A stretch of 64,000 nucleotides of DNA from an uncultured Oscillospiraceae bacterium (GTDB lineage Bacteria > Bacillota > Clostridia > Oscillospirales > Oscillospiraceae): assembly GCA_934567355.1 (NCBI GenBank), contig CAKTJC010000003.1, positions 1 through 64,000 on the forward strand. Direction: 5' to 3'. The translations under genes were made by a program, and so were the position numbers. The notes beneath the pieces are model-generated. The model had not been told where the DNA came from. It saw only the letters and a list, made by a program, of their open reading frames with translations, and made no database searches. Of this stretch, positions 53,935 through 62,693 are shown in pieces. The stretch's first letter is position 1, and each line of letters begins with the position of its first letter.

Positions 53935-53963
53935 GTATGTATGCGTCTTTTGCGTTTGTTATA
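53935..53963 (-). promoter_or_regulatory. Shared promoter motif, degenerate copy (precursor 3)
   Basis: TATAAC-N14-CATACATAC: same spacing and distance to the gene (68 bp) as the other copies, with one -35 and several -10 mismatches. Confidence 0.5.
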
Positions 53964-54013
53964 CTTCTCGAAACCCCATTTGTCTGCGACATTTTTTTGA
54001 GGTTCATGTGAAA

Positions 54014-54063
54014 AGTGTGGGCAGAAGCAATCTAATTTGATTCTTTCTGAATCGCCCACGCTT
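54014..54063 (-). terminator. Long hairpin downstream of precursor 4
   Basis: AAGCGTGGGC / GCCCACACTT stem enclosing an AATC/GATT inner hairpin, then TTTTC on the minus strand. Confidence 0.55.
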
Positions 54064-54083
54064 TAACTGTACGAATCCAAGGT

Positions 54084-54410
54084 TCAGCGCACAAACAGGC
54101 GACCGTACCAATAACCTACTCTATAAAAAAGATTTCCATCATCCTTCCTATTTCCGGATACCGCATCAAAAATCCCGTGGAAGAAGCATTTACTTCTTCC
54201 GCCGGCCACGGCATCCAGCTCATCTGCATTCAATTCACCGCTCTGTACGCCGTCGGTGCGACCCTTCAGGAACTTTTCCGCTTCCTCCGCGCTCACCTCC
54301 ACGCCGTTTGCGGCAAAGAGACGAACCACTTCCTCCGCCTTCCTGGCGGCCTTCAGTGCATCCACAAACTCCTGGCTGCCAAACAGCTCTTCCAAACGCT
54401 TTACATCCAT
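54084..54410 (-). CDS. Nif11-type precursor peptide 4
   Basis: 108 residues. Leader MDVKRLEELFGSQEFVDALK, AEEVVRLFAANGVEVSAEEA, ending GELNADELDAVAGG; the core RSKCFFHGIFDAVSGNRKDD...FYRVGYWYGRLFVR differs from the others: hydrophilic, aromatic and Arg-rich, with a single Cys. Start after AAGGGG. The shared promoter motif lies 69 bp upstream. Different core chemistry with the same leader is typical of families in which one export system serves several peptides. Confidence 0.82.
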   Translation of the reverse strand: MDVKRLEELFGSQEFVDALKAARKAEEVVRLFAANGVEVSAEEAEKFLKGRTDGVQSGELNADELDAVAGGRSKCFFHGIFDAVSGNRKDDGNLFYRVGYWYGRLFVR

Positions 54411-54478
54411 TTTGTTTACCCCTTTTCTTTTTCGCGGCACCCTCCCGGGCTGTCGCGTTTTCTTTTCCTTACGTAATT

Positions 54479-54507
54479 GTATACACGCGATTTCTGCATC
54501 CGTTACA
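54479..54507 (-). promoter_or_regulatory. Shared promoter motif, copy 3 (precursor 4)
   Basis: TGTAAC-N14-CGTGTATAC; identical to copy 1 in both boxes. Followed by a leader with AGCCCGGGAGGGTGCC. Confidence 0.82.
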
Positions 54508-54563
54508 CATTTTTTGAAAAATCCTGGGGCAGAACATTGGGATACTGTCCCGGGAGAGGGAAA

Positions 54564-55742
54564 TCATGTTATTTTGGTAAACCGGCAGCGCGCGCCCTGG
54601 TTATCCTGATCGTCCTGCCAGTACAGGCCGCCGCCGCTGAAATAGAGGCTGCCGGTTCCTTCGGTATAGTGCGTCGTTTCACGGTAGCTGCCATCGTCCC
54701 CGTAAACAACCGTCCACGACCGGCAGCCGCCATAGTAAATGCTGTCGGTTTCCTGGTCATAGGTGCCGTAGGCACGCCAGAAGGTTGTATTGTCAGCGCC
54801 GCTTGACCAGTTGAATTCAACCGTATAGCTGTCGGTGCCGGCGGAACAGATCAGCAGGGAGCAGCGCATGCCCAGCTCGTCGCTCCACTGGCCGAGGAAT
54901 CGGTCTCCCCCTCCGGCGGAGGACGCAGTGGTGGAGGAGACGGTTTCCACATAGTCCATGCTGATCCAGCCCTGAGAGATGTGACCCCACTGCATTCCGC
55001 CCTCGGTTTGTGTCTCTGTAACGGTAACGATCTGACCGGCCTGCAGGCGGGAAATGCTGTCGTAATTGGTGCCTGGGCCGCTGCGGACTCTCAGCTCACC
55101 TGCGCTCAGTTTGACGCGAACCTGGATCCCGGCGGTCGCGGCAGACGGCGCGGAATCGGCAATATAGTTCATATTCACCCATCCGCGGGTGATACGCCCC
55201 CATTGCTCAGAGCCGGATTGCGCCGTCTCCATAACGGTAACGGGAGTTCCCTCGTCCAGCCTGCCCACTTCGGGATAATCCGTGCCGGGACCGCTGCGGA
55301 TCTTCAGCGCCCCAATGCCGGAAATGACATAGCACTGCCGCTCCTGAACGATACGCTCCGCTATTCCGGCAGGCGCTGCCGTGGGGGAAACCGCCGGTGC
55401 GGTGGGCGGCTCTGTAGGAGGAAGGGTCGGCGGCACGGTAGGCGGCTGCGTGGGAGGAAGGGTCGGCGCTGCCGTGGGCAGCTCGGTAGGCGGTGCTGTG
55501 AGCAGCTCGGTGGGCGGGAGCGTGGCCGGCAGCCCCGCGCTCTCCGGCGGTTCACCGGACGTTCCACTGAAGATTATGTACAGCGCGAGCGCGATCGACG
55601 TCACTGCAAGCAGAGATATAACGATGATCAGCGCAGTCATGCTGTCTGCTTTTTTCTTTGCACTGCGCCGGTGCGGAGCATAATCCTCCCGTGCATCCCT
55701 GTCCGGCGGCTGCATTTTTGGTGGACGATAATTGTTGCTCAT
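54564..55742 (-). CDS. Membrane-anchored double SH3 (SH3b) protein
   Basis: 392 residues. Cytosolic basic N-terminus, one membrane helix (about 35-58, MTALIIVISLLAVTSIALAL), a Pro/Thr-rich repetitive linker of about 55 residues (LPPTEPPT-type repeats), two bacterial SH3 domains (GALKIRSGPGTDYPEVGRLD and GELRVRSGPGTNYDSISRLQ), and a C-terminal beta-rich domain of about 110 residues (FLGQWSDELGMRCSLLICSA...) I do not recognise. Surface protein likely binding peptidoglycan. Cotranscribed with the small basic membrane protein 36 bp upstream. Confidence 0.85.
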   Translation of the reverse strand: MSNNYRPPKMQPPDRDAREDYAPHRRSAKKKADSMTALIIVISLLAVTSIALALYIIFSGTSGEPPESAGLPATLPPTELLTAPPTELPTAAPTLPPTQPPTVPPTLPPTEPPTAPAVSPTAAPAGIAERIVQERQCYVISGIGALKIRSGPGTDYPEVGRLDEGTPVTVMETAQSGSEQWGRITRGWVNMNYIADSAPSAATAGIQVRVKLSAGELRVRSGPGTNYDSISRLQAGQIVTVTETQTEGGMQWGHISQGWISMDYVETVSSTTASSAGGGDRFLGQWSDELGMRCSLLICSAGTDSYTVEFNWSSGADNTTFWRAYGTYDQETDSIYYGGCRSWTVVYGDDGSYRETTHYTEGTGSLYFSGGGLYWQDDQDNQGARCRFTKIT

Positions 55743-55778
55743 GTTCTCTTTTCTCCTTCTCGATTGTATGAGATCTCT

Positions 55779-56078
55779 TCAGAAAAGCCCCGCTGCCTGC
55801 ACCTGACTGCCTGCGGCGGGCCGGGCGGCGTGCCTTGCCCTGCCGCCGGTGACGATCCCCGCCACTGCAAAGCCCATGCCGATGAGCGCCAGGATGAACG
55901 CGATGACGATCAGAATTTTGGTGATCCGGCGCTGCTTTTTCCGCTTTTTGCTGCCGAAATTGGGCATTGCCGGGGCGGATTTCAGGGACGGATTCGGCGT
56001 GCCGCTGGGTTTGCCCTCAGGCGTGGCCTGGGGTGGCTCTTCTTTTGGCTGGGGAATCCCTGTAAATTTCTGTTCCAT
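55779..56078 (-). CDS. Small basic membrane protein
   Basis: 99 residues. Pro-rich N-terminus, a strongly basic stretch GSKKRKKQRRITK, one membrane helix (about 55-78, ILIVIAFILALIGMGFAVAG), and a short tail. First gene of the operon with the SH3 protein; promoter copy 4 lies 75 bp upstream and AAAAGGAGC precedes the ATG. No recognised family; the basic juxtamembrane stretch resembles the layout of the kinases encoded next door. Confidence 0.72.
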   Translation of the reverse strand: MEQKFTGIPQPKEEPPQATPEGKPSGTPNPSLKSAPAMPNFGSKKRKKQRRITKILIVIAFILALIGMGFAVAGIVTGGRARHAARPAAGSQVQAAGLF

Positions 56079-56152
56079 GGATCCGTTGCTCCTTTTCGTT
56101 CTCCCTGCAACTGTTGTCCGGCAGCCCTCTGCGCTGCCGCATTCTCAACAGT

Positions 56153-56182
56153 ATATACACGGGAGAACCCCGGAACGTTACA
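56153..56182 (-). promoter_or_regulatory. Shared promoter motif, copy 4 (small membrane protein-SH3 operon)
   Basis: TGTAAC-N15-CGTGTATAT; one base longer spacer than the others. Confidence 0.78.
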
Positions 56183-56269
56183 GCCACAGCCGTTTTTTAC
56201 CGGATACATGGATGCGCCTTTTTCAGAAAGTGCAGCGAAAACATTGCCCCATCAGCACCCAACCCACAC

Positions 56270-56362
56270 CCCCTGACCTCGCCTTTCGCAGGGCAAGAGC
56301 CTCGGCTCCCCCTCTGGGGAAGCTGTCAGCCCGATAGGGCTGACTGAGAGGGTGCCCCCGGT
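56270..56362. repeat. R2/R3 repeat fragment
   Basis: CACCCCCTGACCTCGC, GGCTCCCCCTCTGGGGAAGC, TCAGCCCGATAGGGCTGACTGAGAGGGTG; adjoins R1 copy 19. Confidence 0.8.
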
Positions 56363-56406
56363 TGAATGGTACCGTTTGGATGAATGGAATGCACCCCAGG
56401 TCTCTT

Positions 56407-56561
56407 TGTAGACGATGCCCACATCGTCCCGCGCCGGGGGGGTTATTTCCATGGAAGGTCGAATGGGGAAACGTTATGTTTTCAATCCATTCCCCCGTCC
56501 CATTCAACGTACTGCGGTGGTTTCATGAGATCGCGGGACGATGTGGGCATCGTCCCCTACA
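56407..56561 (-). repeat. R1 repeat, copy 19
   Basis: Both hairpins carry the GACGATG/CATCGTC stem; the left one has lost the GGG/CCC base (TGTAGACGATG). Reverse orientation. Confidence 0.88.
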
Positions 56562-56618
56562 TTCTCATCGGACTGCGTTCCATTCAACGTACCCTTCATC
56601 AATTTTTCAGTGCACGCC

Positions 56619-56728
56619 GCCCCTCATCAGTCACGCCCCTGCGGGGCGCGCCAGCTATTGAATCAAGGTATGATTGCCACCGGCAATCATTATATTGAAA
56701 GATTCGCTGCGCTCTGCACCACCCCTGG
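56619..56728. repeat. R6 repeat, copy 2
   Basis: CATCAGTCACGCCCCTGCGG, GATTGCCACCGGCAATCAT, AGATTCGCTGCGCTCTGC; near-identical to 22128-22240. Just downstream of the MetQ-kinase gene end. Confidence 0.85.
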
Positions 56729-56739
56729 GGGTGTCTGAC

Positions 56740-59700
56740 TTACTGCTTTTGCGTGGGTGCCGTCACCGCAAAAAGTTCCTCCCAGGGCTTGCCGCTGCAG
56801 GTTTTGCCCTCGTCCATGAAGTCGTCATAATAAATTACGCCTGCAAAATCGAAATTGCTCAGGTCAATATCCACAAGGCTGGTGCAGAACGCGAACATGC
56901 ACTCCATTGTCATAACATGCGAAGTGTCAAAGCTGCTCAGGTCAAGCGAAGTCAGGCCTTCGCAGCCGATGAACATGGCGCTCATATCCATTACGCGGGA
57001 GGTATCGAAGCTGCCCAGGTTCAGGGCCGTCAAGTTTCCGCAGCTGTTGAACATCCCCTGCATATTGATAACATTTGAGGTATTGAAACTGCCCAGGTCA
57101 AGCTCCTGCAGGCTTGCACAGCCTTCAAACATCCATGCCATGTCTGTGACCTGCGAGGTATCAAAACCGCTCAGATCGAGGCTATGCAGATTTTCACAGT
57201 TGCTGAACATACCGGACATTGCCGTGACGAATGAAGTATCAAAGCCGCTCAGATCAAGGCTTTCCAGACTTATGCACCAAGAAAACATATATCTCATATC
57301 CAGGGAATATGAGGTGTCAAAACCGCTGCCAAAATCGAGACTTTTCAGATTTTGACAATCGCTGAACATGGAGTCCATGGCGACTGTGTGGGAGGCGTCA
57401 AAGCTGCTCAGATCAAGGTGCTGCAGGCTTGTGCAGCCGGCGAACATGGCGGACATTGTTGTGGCGAGTGAAGTATCAAAGCATCCGTTGAAGTTGATTT
57501 CCCTCAGATTTGTATAGTAGGCGAAGAGGTAATCGCTGTACCGCGGAGCGACCACGCTGCCGTTGGCTGCAATGTAGAGGTCATAATTCCCCTTTGTTCC
57601 TGTTACCCAGCCAAGAACGCCGCCGCTTTCTGCCTCAGACAGGTCCCAGGCATCCGCCGGAGCGCTATCCAGGGTAGAAAGGAATGTAATGGTTGCCACT
57701 TCTTTGCGAAGCACTTCCTGCCCCAATATTGCGTCATCTTCGGAATAGGTTTCATCGTTGCGCAATACTCTGAGAGATGCGCTGACAGGGGCAGAATCTG
57801 CACTGCCTCCGAGCGGCACCACGGAGCCGGAGTAGGTTTCGCTGATGTGGGTTCTGACATCGTCGCTGAGCAGTGCCTTCTTCAGTGCCTGGATCTTCTC
57901 GGAGTTCTCGTTGCCTTCCTTCACCACCAGCACGTTGGCGTAGGTCTGGGCGGAGACGGAATCGGGATCCTCGGAGGCGATGGCGTCCTTTTCCACATTC
58001 AGGCCGGCCTGCAGGGCATAGTTGCCGTTGATGACGGCCAGCGCCACGCTGTCACGCACCTTGGGAACCTGGGCGGCTTCCATTTCAACGATTCCTACGG
58101 CCACGCTCTTGTTCACGATGTCCAGAGAGGTAGCCTGCATGCCCACACCCTCCTTCAGGGTGATGATGCCGTTGGCCTCCAGCAGCAGCAGGGCGCGGGC
58201 GCGGTTGGAGCCATCGTTGGGGATGGCAATCTCGTCGCCGTCTTCCAGGTCAGCAATGCTGCTCTTGGTACCGGCGTAGATGCCGAAGGGCTCGTAGTGG
58301 ACCTGGGCGACGCTCACCAGATGGGTGCCGTTCTCGGCATTGAAGGTATCCAGGTAGGGCTGATGCTGGAAGTAGTTGGCGTCGATCTCGCCGTCTTCCA
58401 CCACGTTGTTGGGCACCACATAGTCGCTGTATTCCTTCACATCCAGCGTCCAGCCGTCCTTTTCCAGCACCTTGGCGGCAGCCTTCAGGATCTCGGCGTG
58501 GGGCGTGGGGGATGCAGCCACGGTGATGACCCTATCGTCTTCCTCGTGAGGCGCAGGTACAGTGCCGCTTTCAGTCTGCGGTTCGTTTGAGAAATGCCCG
58601 GCATAGTGATAAACCATGATCCCGATCCCGCAGCAGGCAAGTATCAGTGCGGCAGCAATTAAGCTGACCATAACACGGTAAATAACCGGCTTTTTCTGCT
58701 TCTTTTTGGGTGCATCCTTTTTAGGTGCTTCCTTTTCCGGCGTTTGCTTCTCCGCCATCCGCTGCCGCCCCTGCTGCACCGGAACCTGCTGCCTCTGCTT
58801 GGGGTCATTGGCATGGACGGAGGGTTCACACTCGAGTTCCGTGGGGGTATCGATGACGGTCGGCTCCAAAATGGGGGCGGGGGGAGTGATGGGAACGGGC
58901 TTCCGCTCCGGGACGGATTGCTCCTGGGCGGCGGATGCGCGGACGCAGCGCTGCAGGGCTTTGCTCATTTCCTCGGCACTCCGGTAGCGCTCCGCCGGAG
59001 AGAAAGCGCAGGCCTTCAGCACGATTTTCTTCAGCGCCTCGCTGCCGTCAACGGGCGGCGGCAGGGGCTCGCCGGAAAGGCGGCGCTCCTGTGCCTGCTG
59101 GCGCTGCACTCCGGTGGGGATACCGGGCGGCAGAGGAAGAAACGGCAGCGTGCGCCGGTTCATCATCCAGTAGAGCACCATGCCCAGGGAATAGATGTCC
59201 GCCCCGGCGCCGTAGTGCTGATGGTTGGCCACCTCCGGCGCCATATAGCCGTAGGTGCCCGTCAGGGTGCCGGTACCGGTGCGCTCGGATACCTTCGCCA
59301 CGCCGAAATCCCCCAGCTTGAAAATCCCCTTGTCGGATACCATGATGTTTTCCGGCTTGATGTCCCGGTGGATGATATTTTCTGCATGGCAGGCGGTCAG
59401 CGCATTGCACAGCTGGGTGCCCAGGTCAACCACCGTTTCCTCGCTGCAGCTGCCGCCCAGCGCCCTTTTCAGCGGACGCAGCAGCTCCATGCGGATGTAA
59501 ATATCCCAGCCGATGTTATCCTGGTGCTGAACATACCGGATGTCATGGCAGCTGACCACATTGGGGCAGCTGTTCAGCGACCGCATCAGGCTGTACTCGC
59601 TCACCAGTTCGCTCATCTGGTTCCGGAAGTAGGCAGTGATGCTGTCCTTATCAAAGGACTGCGCATACAGCTCATCGATCTCATCGGTATTCTTCGGGAC

Positions 59701-59844
59701 GGTGAGCTTTTTCAGCGCACATGCTTCCACTCGCCCATCCGGCAGGGTGCGCCGGATCTCATAGACCCCGCCGAAGCTCCCTTCGCCGATCTTGCGCACG
59801 ACCTCCCAGCCCGGCCAGGAGACCCCTTCGAATTCGTTTGCCAT
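56740..59844 (-). CDS. Membrane Ser/Thr kinase with MetQ-like and DUF285 ectodomains
   Basis: 1034 residues. Kinase domain 12-300: glycine loop GEGSFGGVY, Lys45, catalytic HRDIKPEN (Asp161), DFG 179-181, APE 202-204. A basic, Pro/Lys-rich juxtamembrane region (301-387), one membrane helix (about 388-413), then outside the cell a MetQ/NlpA methionine-binding domain (about 438-690; SDYVVPNNVVEDGEIDANYF, HQPYLD, NDGSNRARALLLL). A short bridge leads to about eight DUF285/BspA-type repeats (SLDLSGFDTSFVTAMSGMF). The ATG at MANEFEG gives good alignment with the neighbouring kinase. An amino acid-sensing receptor kinase is inferred; the partner phosphatase is probably the PP2C protein encoded at 50.4-51.2 kb. 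Confidence 0.93.
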   Translation of the reverse strand: MANEFEGVSWPGWEVVRKIGEGSFGGVYEIRRTLPDGRVEACALKKLTVPKNTDEIDELYAQSFDKDSITAYFRNQMSELVSEYSLMRSLNSCPNVVSCHDIRYVQHQDNIGWDIYIRMELLRPLKRALGGSCSEETVVDLGTQLCNALTACHAENIIHRDIKPENIMVSDKGIFKLGDFGVAKVSERTGTGTLTGTYGYMAPEVANHQHYGAGADIYSLGMVLYWMMNRRTLPFLPLPPGIPTGVQRQQAQERRLSGEPLPPPVDGSEALKKIVLKACAFSPAERYRSAEEMSKALQRCVRASAAQEQSVPERKPVPITPPAPILEPTVIDTPTELECEPSVHANDPKQRQQVPVQQGRQRMAEKQTPEKEAPKKDAPKKKQKKPVIYRVMVSLIAAALILACCGIGIMVYHYAGHFSNEPQTESGTVPAPHEEDDRVITVAASPTPHAEILKAAAKVLEKDGWTLDVKEYSDYVVPNNVVEDGEIDANYFQHQPYLDTFNAENGTHLVSVAQVHYEPFGIYAGTKSSIADLEDGDEIAIPNDGSNRARALLLLEANGIITLKEGVGMQATSLDIVNKSVAVGIVEMEAAQVPKVRDSVALAVINGNYALQAGLNVEKDAIASEDPDSVSAQTYANVLVVKEGNENSEKIQALKKALLSDDVRTHISETYSGSVVPLGGSADSAPVSASLRVLRNDETYSEDDAILGQEVLRKEVATITFLSTLDSAPADAWDLSEAESGGVLGWVTGTKGNYDLYIAANGSVVAPRYSDYLFAYYTNLREINFNGCFDTSLATTMSAMFAGCTSLQHLDLSSFDASHTVAMDSMFSDCQNLKSLDFGSGFDTSYSLDMRYMFSWCISLESLDLSGFDTSFVTAMSGMFSNCENLHSLDLSGFDTSQVTDMAWMFEGCASLQELDLGSFNTSNVINMQGMFNSCGNLTALNLGSFDTSRVMDMSAMFIGCEGLTSLDLSSFDTSHVMTMECMFAFCTSLVDIDLSNFDFAGVIYYDDFMDEGKTCSGKPWEELFAVTAPTQKQ

Positions 59845-59962
59845 GGAGGCACCACCTCTTTCTCTTTTCCTGAAGTCTGCATTACCTGCGTTTTTGCTCA
59901 ATAAAATTTTGCCTGCTGCGCAGCTGTTCCATTTTCATGTTTTTCATGTTTGTGTACCGCGC

Positions 59963-62650
59963 TCAATCCAGGCTGATCCAAATTGCCGGACGAACGGTAA
60001 GTGAGTAGTTATTTACATAGGCAGAATAGCTGTCGCCTTCAAAATTGATAAACGTAGCCTGACCCGAAGCCGTTCCGGGTGAGCGCGTCCACCACCATTG
60101 TGCGACGCCGTTTCTTTCGACTGCACCCATGGAAATCGCATAGCTTGTAAGCGAACAAGTCCGCTCCCTCGCGGAAGGAAGGTAAGAATAGATCTCTCCG
60201 ACACTGAGCAGGAACACCGAATCCGATGTGCTTGAGTATCCGTATCCATTGTTCGTTGGGAGAATGCGGCGCCGTTCGTCTGCGGAAAATGCCTCGTACA
60301 GGAATGTATCGTTGAGCCAGCTGCGCAGTGTGCAATCCTCCCAATCAACGTCTACGTAGCTTGAATGATAGCGCACGGAGTCCAGCGCGTACCGGCTCAG
60401 CAGCAGGGCGCGGTCGTCCTGAACATCCAAAACGATCCATTGTATGGATTCCGTACCGTTCCGCTTGTTATTATCCTGCTCATATTTTCCGAAGGTCACA
60501 ATATCCTTGACCTTTACCGAGGGAGTCCGCTTCAGAGCCGTTCCCCTTGTCACGCCGCACACCCTGCAGGTTTCCGGCGCATCGTAGGTCGCGGCTTTCC
60601 ACTTGTGCCCCGCTGCTGCCCCGCTGGTGGCATTGCAGCGTGAGCAGGTCTTTGGCTTGGTGCAGGTTGCCTGTTTCCAGTCATGTCCCCGCGCCGTGCC
60701 ATTGGTGGCATTGCAGCGTGAGCAGGTTTGCGGCTTGGTGCAGGTCGCCGCTTGCCAGCTGTGCCCCGCTGCTGCCCCGCTGGTGGCATTGCAGCGGGAA
60801 CAGGTTTTCGGCTTGGTGCAGGTTGTCGATTTCCAGGCATGTCCCAGCGCCGTCCCGCTGGTAGCATTGCAGCGAGAGCATGTCTTCGGTTTGGTGCAGG
60901 TTGCGTCTTCCCACTTATGCCCCAATGCTATCCCGATGGTGGCGTTGCAGCGGGAGCAGACTTGTGGCTTGGTGCATGTCGCCGCTTCCCACTTGTGCCC
61001 CAGCTCTTTCCCCTCGGTAGCACCGCAGCGGGAGCATGTTTTCGGTGCAGTGCACGTTGCTGCTTCCCACGCATGCTCCAGCGCTTCGCCCTCGGTGGCA
61101 TTGCAGCGAGAGCAGGTTTTCGGTGTCGTGCATGTCGCTGCTTCCCATTTATGCTCCAGCGCTTCGCCCTCGGTAGCTTTGCAGCGTAGGCAGGTTTTCG
61201 GCGTCGTGCAGGTTGCATCCTGCCACTTGTGCCCCAGGGGTTCTTCTGCAATGGCCGAGCATCTGGTACAGATCCTTCCAGTGGTGCAGTCCGCTGCCTG
61301 CCATACGTGCCCAAACCAGCAGTGCATATATCCGAATATGCAGACCCAGCAGCAGACCAGCAGCGCGATTCCAATGACCGACACAGCGATGAAGCGGCCG
61401 GCAGCCGACTTTTTCCTCCTGGGCTTTTTTGCGTTTGCGTTCCCCGGCCTTCTCATATTCGCGTTCCCTTCGGGCGCACGGCCGCGCTGCTCCGGGATCT
61501 GCTGCTTCTGCCTGGGGACATCGGCTTGGATCGAGAGGGTATGCATTGACTGCGCGGGGGCATCATTGGCGGCCTTCTGCTGCGGGATCGGGGGCGGCGG
61601 CGTAAGCATGGAGCGCTGGGGCGCTTCCTGCTCCCGGCCGGCTTCCTGCTGCGGGATGGGAGACAGCGGCGCAAGCGGGGAGAGCGCGGAGGCGGCATCC
61701 TGCGCCGCAGCGGTTTGTTCGGAAACGGGATGCTTCTTGAGCGCGGAGCTGCGGGCGCACCGCTGCAGCGCCTCGCGCATTTCTTCGGCACTGCGGTAGC
61801 GCTCCGCCGGGGAGAAAGCGCAGGCCTTCAGCACGACCTGCTTCAGCGTCTCGCTCCCGTCGGCGGGAGGGGGCAGAGGAGCGCCGGAAAGGCGGCGCTC
61901 CTGTGCCTGCTGGCGCTGCACCCCGGTGGGAATGTCGGGCGGCAGGGGAAGAAACGGCAGCGTGTGCCGGTTCATCATCCAGTAGAGCACCATGCCCAGG
62001 GAATAAATGTCCACCGATGTGCCGTAGTGCTGATGGTTGGCTACTTCCGGCGCCATATAGCCATAGCTGCCCGTCAGCGTGCCGGTGCGCTCGGATACCT
62101 TCGCCACGCCGAAATCCCCCAGCTTGAAAATCCCCTTGTCGGACACCAGGATGTTTTCCGGCTTGATGTCCCGGTGGATGATATTTTCCGCATGACAGGC
62201 GCTCAGCGCATTGCACAGCTGAGTGCCCAGGTCAATCACCGTTTTTTCGCTGTAGCCGCTGCCCAGTGCCTCCTTCAGCGGATGCAGCAGCTCCATGCGG
62301 ATGTAAATGTCCCATCCGATGCGATCCTGGTGCTGGACGTATCGGATGTCATGGCAGCTGACCACATTGGGGCAGCTGTTCAGCGACTGCATCAGGCTGT
62401 ACTCGCCCACCAGCTTTTCCATGCGGTCTTTGTAGTAGGCGGTGATGCTGTCCGCGCCGAAGGACTGGGTGTGCAGTCCGTTGATATCCTCATCGTCCGT
62501 GGGAACGGAGAGCCTTTTCAGGGCGCATTTTTCAATTTTTCCGCCGGGCAGGGTGCGCTGAATCTCATAAACCCCGCCGAAGCTCCCTTCGCCGATCTTC
62601 CGCACCACCTCCCAGCCCGGCCAGGAGATGTCTGTAAATTCACTTGCCAC
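59963..62650 (-). CDS. Membrane Ser/Thr kinase with ten Cys repeats and DUF6273
   Basis: 895 residues, GTG start after GAGGG. Its kinase domain (10-300) is very similar to that of the downstream kinase (PGWEVVRKIGEGSFGGVYEI identical; Lys45, HRD with Asp161). Pro/Gln-rich linker, membrane helix at about 420-445, then ten tandem 26-residue repeats (447-706) of type CTKPKTCSRCNATSG (C-x5-C-x2-C, with GHxW), and a C-terminal DUF6273 domain (about 715-895; WIVLDVQDDRALLLSRYALD, WWWTRSPG, VRPAIWI). The Cys repeats are probably metal- or disulfide-stabilised stalk units. The 78-bp DNA repeats are prone to copy-number change. Confidence 0.93.
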   Translation of the reverse strand: MASEFTDISWPGWEVVRKIGEGSFGGVYEIQRTLPGGKIEKCALKRLSVPTDDEDINGLHTQSFGADSITAYYKDRMEKLVGEYSLMQSLNSCPNVVSCHDIRYVQHQDRIGWDIYIRMELLHPLKEALGSGYSEKTVIDLGTQLCNALSACHAENIIHRDIKPENILVSDKGIFKLGDFGVAKVSERTGTLTGSYGYMAPEVANHQHYGTSVDIYSLGMVLYWMMNRHTLPFLPLPPDIPTGVQRQQAQERRLSGAPLPPPADGSETLKQVVLKACAFSPAERYRSAEEMREALQRCARSSALKKHPVSEQTAAAQDAASALSPLAPLSPIPQQEAGREQEAPQRSMLTPPPPIPQQKAANDAPAQSMHTLSIQADVPRQKQQIPEQRGRAPEGNANMRRPGNANAKKPRRKKSAAGRFIAVSVIGIALLVCCWVCIFGYMHCWFGHVWQAADCTTGRICTRCSAIAEEPLGHKWQDATCTTPKTCLRCKATEGEALEHKWEAATCTTPKTCSRCNATEGEALEHAWEAATCTAPKTCSRCGATEGKELGHKWEAATCTKPQVCSRCNATIGIALGHKWEDATCTKPKTCSRCNATSGTALGHAWKSTTCTKPKTCSRCNATSGAAAGHSWQAATCTKPQTCSRCNATNGTARGHDWKQATCTKPKTCSRCNATSGAAAGHKWKAATYDAPETCRVCGVTRGTALKRTPSVKVKDIVTFGKYEQDNNKRNGTESIQWIVLDVQDDRALLLSRYALDSVRYHSSYVDVDWEDCTLRSWLNDTFLYEAFSADERRRILPTNNGYGYSSTSDSVFLLSVGEIYSYLPSARERTCSLTSYAISMGAVERNGVAQWWWTRSPGTASGQATFINFEGDSYSAYVNNYSLTVRPAIWISLD
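60533..61312 (-). repeat. Ten coding tandem repeats of 78 bp
   Basis: Encode the Cys repeats of the kinase; inner units are the most alike (repeated SRCNAT), outer ones diverged, the pattern expected from repeated unequal exchange. Confidence 0.9.
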
Positions 62651-62693
62651 GAAAATCCCTCTCTTTCTACATAATTGGTACGCTTTTGCCCCC

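Noticed and set aside
60533..61312. 78-bp tandem units as a CRISPR array or noncoding satellite
   Set aside because: The units are in frame within the kinase gene and differ mostly at codon level; they encode Cys repeats.
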